From NCBI GenBank assembly GCA_018432565.1, contig JAHDSS010000273.1, forward strand, positions 1-21,890: a stretch of 21,890 nucleotides of DNA, given 5' to 3'. Within the stretch, counting starts at the first letter, position 1, and the number at the start of each line of letters is the position of its first letter. Origin of the DNA: Kiritimatiellia bacterium. Its GTDB lineage: Bacteria; Verrucomicrobiota; Kiritimatiellia; CAIQIC01; Lenti-01. The notes under the pieces were generated by a model, which saw only the letters and a list, made by a program, of their open reading frames with translations, did no database searches and was not told where the DNA came from. Position numbers and translations under genes: made by a program. This document shows, one piece after another, positions 5,164 to 16,438 of this stretch.

Positions 5164-6294
5164 ATGAGCAAGGCGGATGACAGGCAGCCCGAGGTGGTGA
5201 CGAAGGAGGCGGCGGCGCGGAAGATCGTCGGCGTGGCGAAGGACATCCACGAGGACATCGTGAAAAAGGGGCGGAAGCCCTCGATGAGTTTTCCGGTGCG
5301 GTCGCTGGCCAACGTGAAGTTCGACGCGAAGCGGGGGCATTTCGAGATTCTGGGCAAGAAGGCGTCGCGGACGCTGTCCTACAACACGGTCAAGACGTTC
5401 GCGCAGTCCATGCGGCTACTGGCGACGACGAAGAACGACCTGCTGGACCGCGACGACATCGCGGGCAAGCGCGAGGTGTACTACAACAGCAAGAGCTGGG
5501 GCGAGTGCCGGTTCGATGCGCAGCCGGAGAGCGACACGCTGCTCGACGACATGGAGGCGATGCTGGGGGTGAACCGCGAGCAGCTCGGCTACATTCCGGA
5601 AGAACGCGGGGGCGACGTGTGCGGGGAGCTGGTGGTGATCGACAAGGATCCGCAGAGCGGGGCCGACGTGAAAATCAACTGCGCGAAGATGGGCAGCGGG
5701 GCGTGGAGCATTCCGTCGCGGGTGGAGCACCTGCGCTTTGAAACCAAGGCGAAGCTGGTGCTGGTGGTGGAGACGGCATCGCTGTTCCAGCGCCTGGTGC
5801 ATCACCGCTACTACGAGAAAGCCAATTGCGTGCTGATCTCGATGAGCGGCGTGCCGACGCGGGCCTGCCGCCGGTTCATCCGTCGGCTGGCGGACGACCG
5901 GAAGCTGCCGGTGCTGGCGTTCACGGACGGGGATCCCTACGGCTACTGCAACATCTACCGGACGCTGAAGGCGGGGTCGGGGCAGGCGGCGCACATCAAC
6001 CGGTTTTTCTGCGTGCCGCAGGCGCACTATCTGGGCGTGACGCCCCAGGACATCCTCGACTACAACCTCGAGGATGCGACGCATCCGCTGGAGGACGTGG
6101 ACATCAAGCGCGCGAAGGACGCGCTGAAGAACGATCCGTTCATCCGCCACCACAAGGAGTGGCAGGCGACACTGGAGCAGATGCTCAAGATGGGGGTGCG
6201 CATCGAGCAGCAGGCCTTCGCCAAGCACGGGCTCAACTTCGTTCTCGATACCTACCTGCCGGAGAAGCTGAAGAAGGGCCGGTTTTTGCCCTGA
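5164..6294 (+). CDS. top6A: DNA topoisomerase VI subunit A (Spo11-like, DNA cleaving)
   Basis: A 376-residue catalytic subunit that makes the transient double-strand break by tyrosine attack. KREVYYNSK contains the R-E-x-Y-Y motif of the winged-helix CAP domain; Y107, the second tyrosine, is the expected nucleophile. The Toprim domain follows: LVLVVETASLFQRL supplies E203, and FTDGDPYGY supplies D255 and D257 for Mg binding. GVTPQDILDY and the C-terminal region also fit Top6A, and length is normal for the family. The ATG at 5164 is chosen because AGAGGCGGAG precedes it; the upstream ATG at 5143 has no such site. Unlike the usual arrangement, subunit B lies 1.1 kb upstream beyond a toxin-antitoxin module. 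Part of its 3' region is repeated at 7276-7392. Confidence 0.93.
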   Translation: MSKADDRQPEVVTKEAAARKIVGVAKDIHEDIVKKGRKPSMSFPVRSLANVKFDAKRGHFEILGKKASRTLSYNTVKTFAQSMRLLATTKNDLLDRDDIAGKREVYYNSKSWGECRFDAQPESDTLLDDMEAMLGVNREQLGYIPEERGGDVCGELVVIDKDPQSGADVKINCAKMGSGAWSIPSRVEHLRFETKAKLVLVVETASLFQRLVHHRYYEKANCVLISMSGVPTRACRRFIRRLADDRKLPVLAFTDGDPYGYCNIYRTLKAGSGQAAHINRFFCVPQAHYLGVTPQDILDYNLEDATHPLEDVDIKRAKDALKNDPFIRHHKEWQATLEQMLKMGVRIEQQAFAKHGLNFVLDTYLPEKLKKGRFLP

Positions 6295-6311
6295 TTGACA
6301 GGAGATCAAAC

Positions 6312-7280
6312 ATGAAGAAATGGATAACGCCGGTCATCCTGCTGGCATGTGTCATGCGCTTTGCAGAAGCGGATGAAGGGGAGGTAGAGGTCCAGCGACA
6401 GCATTTCCAACGCTTGTTTGAGGTGGATGAAACGGACCATGACGCGATGGGGCGGTTTTTAACCCGGACAGAACAAGATGGTGAAGCCGTCGTGCAGCAG
6501 ATCCGCGAGGCGATCGCGATCAACGACGAAGAAATCAACCGGCATTTGATTAGCTATGTATTTTGGCGGGCGATTCCGTTTGATGTGCGCCTGCCATTTG
6601 CGAAGCTCGAGGACAACCCGCAAGTCCAGACATGGTATGACCAGCTCAGATGGACGGAGGGGTTGAAATCGTTCCTGCTTGGGCGTTTAACGGAAAGCCA
6701 ACCTTCGCGAAAGATTATCTTTACCGTCGCGCTCCTCTACAAGGATGATGAACAGGTGGTGGAGCAATTGATTGGAATGGCATCGGCGAATCAGTCTCTT
6801 ATAGAGGATGTTCTGACTGCACTGGTGATGGCCGGCATTTCTTGTCCCGGAGCTGAACCGTTGGTCACCAACGCCATTTCAGGCGAAGACCCAGCCCCGG
6901 CATCCGCAGCGGCAGCGTATGTAAGGCAATTTCCCGTGTTGGCTGCCTTGCCGCATGTCGTGCGGCAGTTGCGGCGCCCGGACAGTGACCTGGATTCTGC
7001 GAAAGACAGGAACCGGATAGTGGTTTCCAAGGAAACCAATGCCAACCCGGAAGCCTGCTTCTCTGAAGAACAGCAGGAGGAAGATGTTAGATGGGACGGC
7101 TGGAGATTTGGAATGGTGATGGCGTTGCAGGCGTATGACAATAAAGATCTCGCGGGATACGCGGATGACATCATCCAGGCGAAGAACATCGTTGCATTTG
7201 GTCCCATCAGCCAGGGTCACTATGATTTTCTGGTGCGCGAACGGCTGACTTTTCCGGCAACAGCGCCCGCGAGACCTTGA
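6312..7280 (+). CDS. Exported hypothetical protein
   Basis: A 322-residue protein I do not recognise. MKKWITPVILLACVMRFAEA looks like a signal peptide, with cleavage probably near residue 20. The remainder is acidic and mostly helical, without membrane segments. Parts such as QVVEQLIGMASANQSLIEDV and the following 60 residues have a HEAT-like feel but no clear repeat. GGAG is eight bases before ATG 6312. Base composition is visibly less GC-rich than the neighbours and the third codon position is much less biased, so it may have been acquired recently. It begins 17 bases after top6A, and its last codons run into the diverged top6A fragment, so the stop codon may have been set by that junction and the C-terminus may not be original. 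Confidence 0.65.
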   Translation: MKKWITPVILLACVMRFAEADEGEVEVQRQHFQRLFEVDETDHDAMGRFLTRTEQDGEAVVQQIREAIAINDEEINRHLISYVFWRAIPFDVRLPFAKLEDNPQVQTWYDQLRWTEGLKSFLLGRLTESQPSRKIIFTVALLYKDDEQVVEQLIGMASANQSLIEDVLTALVMAGISCPGAEPLVTNAISGEDPAPASAAAAYVRQFPVLAALPHVVRQLRRPDSDLDSAKDRNRIVVSKETNANPEACFSEEQQEEDVRWDGWRFGMVMALQAYDNKDLAGYADDIIQAKNIVAFGPISQGHYDFLVRERLTFPATAPARP

Positions 7281-7434
7281 GGATGTCGATGTCAAGCGGG
7301 TCCGGGACGCGCTGAAGAACGACCCGTTCATCCGCCACCACAAGGAGTGGCAGGCGGCACTGGAGCATAGACTGAAGTTGGGAATGCGCATTGCAGGGAA
7401 GGGGGGGCAAAATGCTGAAATGCGGGAAGGCTGA
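7276..7434 (+). pseudogene. Fragment of a second, diverged top6A
   Basis: From 7276 to 7392 the plus strand is colinear with 6088-6204 inside top6A: 97 of 117 bases match by my count, and 31 of 39 residues. Both encode ALKNDPFIRHHKEWQA. Homology starts at codon 309 of top6A and stops abruptly after codon 347. The frame then continues through unrelated, low-complexity codons to TGA 7432-7434. The CAP and Toprim domains and the last 29 residues are missing and there is no start codon, so it cannot be functional. It overlaps the end of the preceding gene by five bases in another frame. Confidence 0.8.
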
Positions 7435-7458
7435 ACCCCTGAAACGGGAAGCAGGAGC
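7411..7458 (+). repeat. Degenerate octanucleotide repeat
   Basis: The stretch parses in steps of eight into AATGCTGA, AATGCGGG, AAGGCTGA, ACCCCTGA, AACGGGAA and GCAGGAGC. The first three units are clearly related and the later ones increasingly degenerate. It lies at the broken end of the top6A fragment, much as the heptad repeat lies at the broken start of the secreted-protein relic. Confidence 0.35.
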
Positions 7459-7538
7459 AGCCTGGTTCGCAGAAAACAGAAGGCACAATAGAATGGAGAG
7501 GGGAGACGGTTCGTTGAGAGTGAGACCCGATCCCGACC

Positions 7539-8591
7539 TTACAGCCGGTGGGCCATGGCTCCTTGGATTTCCTCTATGGCCGGGAGGTCTGGGACCATTT
7601 CGATGTTGACGCCCAGTTTGTCGCGAAAGATCCACAGCAAATCGCGCATCCAGATGTTCCGAACCAGGATAGTGGCCGGGCGTAGCTGGTGCCGCAGCAG
7701 GATGGCGAGCAGGCGCCCGGGCACCTCCGCCCACATGTCCTCGATGGTGGATTGCACGGACATCAGGTCAACGCCGTAGGCAAAGCCGGAGTTGGACTCC
7801 GCTACGATCAGCAAATAGGGCAAGCGAGGTCGTTCGCCGAGTTTGCCGATTTGGGCCGAGAGGATGGAGACATCCACTTCCAGGATCAGCGACTGTGGTG
7901 GCTGTTTTCCAAGCGCGTCAAGATCATGGGTGGGAACCTCCAATTGAAGGGATAGCGGTTCATAAGGAAAGGTGCGGTAGGTTCCCTGCCAGCCCGAATC
8001 CGAAGCTGATCCAACCTGCATCTGGACAGGAATGGGCATATCGGGCCCGATATGTTCCGGCAAGAGGTCGGGGTTTTCATCGAAGCGGGGCGCAAAGTCC
8101 AGCAGCCTCTCCATTCCAAGGCATAGGAGTGTGGCGTCGTTGGAATCGATGAACCAAGGCGAACAGCCCGGATGAAAACTCTGGAAGCACGGCCAGGCAT
8201 GGGCTCCGCGCGGAGCGTAGCCCAGATCCTTGATGAGTTTCTTTTCTTCGGCATCCAACACAGCGGCCTTTTCAAAGGACACTTGCACCTGTCGGGTTTC
8301 CAGAAGCAACTCCGGACGGCGAAACTCCTCTGGAGTGAATTGCATTTCCCAGAATTGATTAAGCGAACGGAGGGAAGGATAAATGCCAACGGCATGGTGC
8401 TGGCCGATGGCACCCATGACACTGATAAAGGCCGGTTCTTTGGCGCCCGACGGTTGAAAAGCAAACAGATCTGTTTCCTCCATCCAGTCCCAGGGGGCCA
8501 GCTTGCGGATCTGGAAGGCCAGGTTATAGAGCTTCTGCCAAGTAGGCTTGGAAATGGCAGCGGTGGGATGGTCTAATTTCATCCGGGGCAT
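7539..8591 (-). CDS. Protein of unknown function, DUF-type two-domain
   Basis: A 350-residue soluble protein read on the minus strand. The N-terminal half contains WQKLYNLAFQIRKLAPWDWM and AVGIYPSLRSLNQFWEMQ, and the C-terminal half contains SLILEVDVSILSAQIGKLGE and LLIVAESNSGFAYGVDLM. This combination brings to mind the uncharacterised DUF7309 and DUF6930 families, but I am not certain of the names. No catalytic motif, signal peptide or membrane segment stands out. The start is placed at ATG 8589-8591; ATG 8580-8582 is an alternative and neither has a strong ribosome-binding site. A good promoter lies at 8665-8693. Codon use is less GC3-biased than in gltB, as in the hypothetical gene at 6312, suggesting an accessory origin. 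The open frame continues far antisense to gltB, but that extension is not coding. Confidence 0.75.
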   Translation of the reverse strand: MPRMKLDHPTAAISKPTWQKLYNLAFQIRKLAPWDWMEETDLFAFQPSGAKEPAFISVMGAIGQHHAVGIYPSLRSLNQFWEMQFTPEEFRRPELLLETRQVQVSFEKAAVLDAEEKKLIKDLGYAPRGAHAWPCFQSFHPGCSPWFIDSNDATLLCLGMERLLDFAPRFDENPDLLPEHIGPDMPIPVQMQVGSASDSGWQGTYRTFPYEPLSLQLEVPTHDLDALGKQPPQSLILEVDVSILSAQIGKLGERPRLPYLLIVAESNSGFAYGVDLMSVQSTIEDMWAEVPGRLLAILLRHQLRPATILVRNIWMRDLLWIFRDKLGVNIEMVPDLPAIEEIQGAMAHRL

Positions 8592-8664
8592 GGGGTTTCT
8601 CTTTGGGTGGCCTACTGTCAGATGGGATATGAGTGCAACGCGCAGTTCACGCTCGATTGTGTTG

Positions 8665-8693
8665 ATTATCCCGCATGGGGGAGTAAATGTCGA
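8665..8693 (-). promoter_or_regulatory. Sigma-70-type promoter for the unknown-function gene
   Basis: On the minus strand TCGACA (8688-8693) and GATAAT (8665-8670) are spaced 17 bases apart, each matching five of six consensus bases. The -10 element lies about 74 bases before the start at 8591. Confidence 0.6.
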
Positions 8694-8751
8694 ATGAGCA
8701 TTTCCACCGATCCTGGCCGCGCCGACTAATCCGTTGGAAAAGCACATGGGT

Positions 8752-8800
8752 GCGACAAAATTGTAGGATTTGACCCGGATTTTGGATTCATTTTTGTCGC
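8752..8800. promoter_or_regulatory. Inverted repeat upstream of gltB
   Basis: GCGACAAAA (8752-8760) is the exact reverse complement of TTTTGTCGC (8792-8800). The arms are 40 bases apart start to start, close to four helical turns, so two dimers or a looped complex could bind on one face. No regulator is identified. Confidence 0.35.
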
Positions 8801-8906
8801 GGGGGTTGCGTTTGGCGGATTTTGCGTGATTTTTGGGTGAAATCCGAAGAATAGAACGCATTTTCAGAAAACGAGCCATCAGACCGAAGATGAGGAGACA
8901 GGCCGG

Positions 8907-13433
<4,527 letters not shown>

Positions 13434-13437
13434 GAAG

Positions 13438-14814
13438 ATGAATCCCATTCCCCATTACCGGTCGTTTCTGGATCTGCCGCGGGTGGACCCCGGCTACCGC
13501 CCCGTCGAGGAGCGGGTGCGTGACTGGCAGGAGGTGGAAGGGCACCTGTCGCCGGACGAACTGGCGCGGCAGGCCGCGCGCTGCATGGACTGCGGCATTC
13601 CGTTCTGCTACGGCGCGGGCTGCCCGTTGAAGAATCCGATTCCCGAAATGAATGCGGCGGCGCTGGAGAGCCGCTGGGAGGACGCGTTGCAGCTGGTGCT
13701 GACGACGTGTCCGTATCCCGAAATCACGGGGCGGATCTGTCCGGCGCTGTGCGAAGGGGCGTGCTGCAACGCCAAGGACAGCGAGGCAGTGGCGATCCGC
13801 CAGATCGAGCGGGAAATCGGCGACCGGGCGTTCGAGGAGGGGCGCATGGTGCCGCGGCCGGTCGCGCCGCGCAACGGGCTGTCCGTGGGGGTGGTCGGCA
13901 GCGGGCCGACGGGGCTGGCCGCGGCATCGGACCTGAACCGGTGGGGGTTCGACGTGACGGTGTACGAGAGCGCCAAACAGGCGGGCGGGCTGTTGCGCTA
14001 CGGGATTCCCGACTTCAAGCTCGAAAAATGGATGGTGGAGCGGCGGATCGAGCTGTTCCGGCAGGAAGGCGTGCGCTTTGAGTGCGGCGTGCGGGTCGGG
14101 CGGGATGTGGCGCTGGATTATCTCCGGCGCAAGCACGACGGCGTGCTGCTGGCGTGCGGCGCGCGCGAGCCCCGCGACCTGCCCGTGCCCGGCCGCGAGC
14201 TGAAGGGCATTCACTTCGCGCTGGATTTCCTGATCCGCCAGAACCAGGCCGTCAGCGGGGAGCGGAGCGGAATCGGCGCGGAATGGTCGGCCCGGGGCCG
14301 CGACGTGGTGGTTATCGGCGGCGGCGACACGGGAAGCGACTGCGTCGGCACGTCGGTCCGGCACGGGGCGAAAAGCGTCACCCAGATCGAAATCCTGCCC
14401 CGGCCGCCGGAGGGGCGGGCGGACGACAATCCCTGGCCGGACTGGCCGCGGATCTACCGGGCGTCGAGCAGCCACCAGGAAGGCTGCGAGCGGCTGTTTG
14501 CCACGAACACGCTGTCGTTCGAGGGCGACGAATCCGGGCGGGTGTACGGGCTGCGCTGTGTTCAGGTGGAATGGCAGGGGCGCAAGCCGGTGGCGAAGCC
14601 CGGCACCGAATTTTTCCGGAAAGCCGACATGGTGCTGCTGGCGATGGGTTTCACGGGGCCGGGAAAGGATGCGCCGGATGCCGCGGGACTGGAACGGGTC
14701 TGGTCGGCGGGCGACATGGTCACCGGCCCGTCGCTGGTGGTCTGGGCCGCCGCCCGAGGCCACGACGCCGCCCGGCAGATTGCCGTCGAGCTGGGGCAGC
14801 TCTCGGAGGCGTGA
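13438..14814 (+). CDS. gltD: Glutamate synthase small subunit (NADPH)
   Basis: A 458-residue beta subunit that passes electrons from NADPH through FAD and iron-sulfur clusters to GltB. Two N-terminal cysteine groups, CMDCGIPFCYGAGC (C49, C52, C57, C62) and CPYPEITGRICPALCEGACC (C91, C101, C105, C109), are the [4Fe-4S] ligands. GVVGSGPTGLAA (151-162) binds FAD, and VVVIGGGDTGSDC (from about 290) binds NADPH. LLAMGFTGPG and VWSAGDMVTGPSLVV near the end complete the flavin-binding site. The start at 13438 follows the gltB stop by four bases, and the GGAG-rich end of gltB acts as ribosome-binding site. An in-frame ATG inside gltB at 13393 would add a Lys/Arg-rich extension and is rejected. Confidence 0.96.
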   Translation: MNPIPHYRSFLDLPRVDPGYRPVEERVRDWQEVEGHLSPDELARQAARCMDCGIPFCYGAGCPLKNPIPEMNAAALESRWEDALQLVLTTCPYPEITGRICPALCEGACCNAKDSEAVAIRQIEREIGDRAFEEGRMVPRPVAPRNGLSVGVVGSGPTGLAAASDLNRWGFDVTVYESAKQAGGLLRYGIPDFKLEKWMVERRIELFRQEGVRFECGVRVGRDVALDYLRRKHDGVLLACGAREPRDLPVPGRELKGIHFALDFLIRQNQAVSGERSGIGAEWSARGRDVVVIGGGDTGSDCVGTSVRHGAKSVTQIEILPRPPEGRADDNPWPDWPRIYRASSSHQEGCERLFATNTLSFEGDESGRVYGLRCVQVEWQGRKPVAKPGTEFFRKADMVLLAMGFTGPGKDAPDAAGLERVWSAGDMVTGPSLVVWAAARGHDAARQIAVELGQLSEA

Positions 14815-14847
14815 CCAGGTCCTGAGGGGGGGGAGGGGGAAGGAACC

Positions 14848-14867
14848 GGGCAGGACGGAGCCTGCCC
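14848..14867 (+). terminator. Hairpin after gltD
   Basis: GGGCAGG (14848-14854) pairs with CCTGCCC (14861-14867) around the loop ACGGAG. It is placed 33 bases after the gltD stop, where a terminator is expected, but lacks a T-tract. Its loop resembles that of the REP-like palindrome at 20667-20688 (ACGGGAGC), so it may instead belong to the same dispersed repeat family. Confidence 0.4.
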
Positions 14868-14893
14868 CTCCGGGAGGGCGGTAAAGGGGTTGA

Positions 14894-14907
14894 TTTTACC
14901 GGTAAAA
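14894..14907. promoter_or_regulatory. LacI-type operator
   Basis: TTTTACCGGTAAAA is a perfect 14-base palindrome with the central CG step characteristic of LacI/GalR-family operators. It lies 76 bases before the lacI-type gene at 14984, so autoregulation is likely. Confidence 0.6.
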
Positions 14908-14983
14908 CAACAAACATTTTACTTGCCGTGTGGAGCGATTTACCCAAGAATGACGCCTCCAACCTGAAAACAAAGGATTCGTC

Positions 14984-16018
14984 ATGACGGGCAAGCGCAA
15001 GACCATCAAGGACATCGCCAAGGAAAGCGGTTTTTCACTCAGCACGGTATCGCTGGTGCTGAACAACCACCCGCGCATCAGCCAGGCCACGCGCGACAAG
15101 GTGATGTCGGTGGTCAAGAAGTACAATTTCTGTCCGAACAGCGCGGCGCGCGGGCTGGCCTCGAAGTCGAGCCGGACGATCAGCCTGGTGGTGCCGAATC
15201 TGACGCGGGTGTTTTCGGACATCTATCTGGGGGAAATCATTTCGGGCATCTACGAGCGGGCGGCGTCGCAGGGGTTCAAGGTGCTGCTGGACATCGCCAC
15301 GGCGCAGTTCATCAAGTCGCAGGAATATCTCAAGCTGCTGGCGAGCCGCCGGGCGGACGGCATGCTGTTCATCGCGTCGGACATCCATGCGGACTATCTG
15401 AGCGCATTCGAGGACAGCCCGTACAAGTTCGTGCTGGTGAACCATCTGTTTCCCGGAAAGAAGCTGAATTACGTCAGCGTGGACTATGCGGCGTCGGCGC
15501 GGCTGGCGGCGGAGCATCTGCTGGGGCTGGGCCACCGTCGCATCGGGCTGATCGCCGGAACCAACACGCATACGGGGCTGCAGTTCCGCGACGAGTTCCT
15601 GCGCGTGAGCCAGACCTGGCCGGCCGGCGCCGCCGAAGTGGCCTGGGTGGACGGCGGCGAGGAGTGGAGCCAGCGCGGCGGCTATGCCGCCACGGCCAAG
15701 CTGGCGGCGAAAATGGGCGATCTGACCGCCATCATGGCGGCCAACGACCGGATGGCCATCGGCGCCATGCGCTGGCTGGCCGACAACCGCCGGGAAGTTC
15801 CCGAAGACGTGTCGGTGATGGGCGTGGACGACATTCAGCTGGCTGCGTACGTCAATCCGGGACTTTCCACGATTCGCCACGACCTGTATCAGGTGGGCAT
15901 CGAGTCCTGCAACCGCATCCTCCAGCTCATCCGGGGGGAAATCGCGGAATGCAGCGACCTGCTGCCGACGTCGCTGGTGGTGCGCGGTTCCACGGCCCGC
16001 GCCCCGGCCAAAGGCTGA
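14984..16018 (+). CDS. LacI-family transcriptional regulator
   Basis: A 344-residue repressor-type regulator. TIKDIAKESGFSLSTVSLVL (residues 7-26) is the canonical LacI helix-turn-helix, followed by RISQATRDKV and the hinge helix PNSAARGLASKSS (about 46-58), which inserts in the minor groove of the operator. The rest is the periplasmic-binding-like effector domain: ISLVVPNLTRVFSDIYLGEI, RRADGMLFIASD, FVLVNHLFPG, LGHRRIGLIAG, AIMAANDRMAIGAM and VSVMGVDDIQLAAYVNPGLS. The effector, probably a sugar or sugar derivative, cannot be deduced and no sugar genes adjoin. AAGGA lies seven bases before ATG 14984. A palindromic operator at 14894-14907 suggests self-regulation. It stands alone after gltD, 169 bases away, and converges on the cupin gene. 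Confidence 0.92.
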   Translation: MTGKRKTIKDIAKESGFSLSTVSLVLNNHPRISQATRDKVMSVVKKYNFCPNSAARGLASKSSRTISLVVPNLTRVFSDIYLGEIISGIYERAASQGFKVLLDIATAQFIKSQEYLKLLASRRADGMLFIASDIHADYLSAFEDSPYKFVLVNHLFPGKKLNYVSVDYAASARLAAEHLLGLGHRRIGLIAGTNTHTGLQFRDEFLRVSQTWPAGAAEVAWVDGGEEWSQRGGYAATAKLAAKMGDLTAIMAANDRMAIGAMRWLADNRREVPEDVSVMGVDDIQLAAYVNPGLSTIRHDLYQVGIESCNRILQLIRGEIAECSDLLPTSLVVRGSTARAPAKG

Positions 16019-16040
16019 GGCGCATGGGGGGGAGAAGCGT

Positions 16041-16064
16041 TTCCCGGCGGGTGCGGCCCGGGAA
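16041..16064. terminator. Hairpin between convergent lacI-type and cupin genes
   Basis: TTCCCGG (16041-16047) and CCGGGAA (16058-16064) form a 7-base stem in the 48-base gap between the two convergent stop codons. Neither strand has a real T-tract, so it is only a candidate bidirectional terminator. Confidence 0.35.
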
Positions 16065-16066
16065 TA

Positions 16067-16438
16067 TCAGTCCTCGCCGTCGGCGTAAGCCGCGGGGAGG
16101 AACCGGGGGGTGCAGACGGCCAGAAAGACCAGGTCGGCTGTGCCGGTGTTGGCCATGCGCTGGGGGCAGCCGGGCGGAATCCAGACGACATCGCCGGGGC
16201 CCACCTTCCGCGGCGGCAGATCGCCGACCTCGACGCGGCCTCGGCCTTCCAGGATGACGTAGCGTTCGGCGGTGCCGTGCAGCCGGTGCCAGCGGGTGGT
16301 GACGCCGGGATTGATCCGCGCGCGGGCGATCGAGACGGCGGGATCCTCCGGCGAGTTGCTCAGCTCGAGAATATGGCAGCGTTCTTCGGTCCAGGCTTCG
16401 GCCGCGGGGTCCACCGGGCGGATGGCCGGAGTTTTCAT
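16067..16438 (-). CDS. Small cupin-domain protein
   Basis: A 123-residue single-domain cupin. Motif 1 is seen in PGVTTRWHRLHGTAERYVIL with H51, H54 and E58, followed by EGRGRVEVG. Motif 2 is PGDVVWIPPGCPQRMANTG, where the position that usually holds the third metal-binding histidine is Q93. Such proteins resemble the cupin half of mannose-6-phosphate isomerases, but activity and ligand are unknown, and a loss or change of metal binding is possible. The start ATG 16436-16438 overlaps the plsY stop by four bases, so it is the last gene of the minus-strand operon. Confidence 0.82.
   Translation of the reverse strand: MKTPAIRPVDPAAEAWTEERCHILELSNSPEDPAVSIARARINPGVTTRWHRLHGTAERYVILEGRGRVEVGDLPPRKVGPGDVVWIPPGCPQRMANTGTADLVFLAVCTPRFLPAAYADGED

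Larger units (their letters stand above)
8592..8906. other. 315-base divergent intergenic region before gltB
   Basis: No gene was seen here. It holds the minus-strand promoter at 8665-8693 and an inverted repeat with arms GCGACAAAA (8752-8760) and TTTTGTCGC (8792-8800), 31 bases apart. The right half (8760-8880) is AT-richer than the surroundings and presumably carries the gltB promoter, but no convincing -35/-10 or sigma-54 pair was found. The gltB ribosome-binding site AGGAGA is at 8893-8898. Confidence 0.5.

Noticed and set aside
7391..7609. A 72-codon plus-strand frame after the top6A fragment
   Set aside because: No ribosome-binding site or family resemblance. It spans the octad-like repeat and then runs antisense to the end of the gene at 7539.
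8822..8857. A gltB promoter using TTGCGT and TAGAAC, and a sigma-54 reading of TTGGCGGATTTTGC
   Set aside because: The first pair is spaced 24 bases apart. In the second the GG and GC steps are 8 rather than 10 bases apart.
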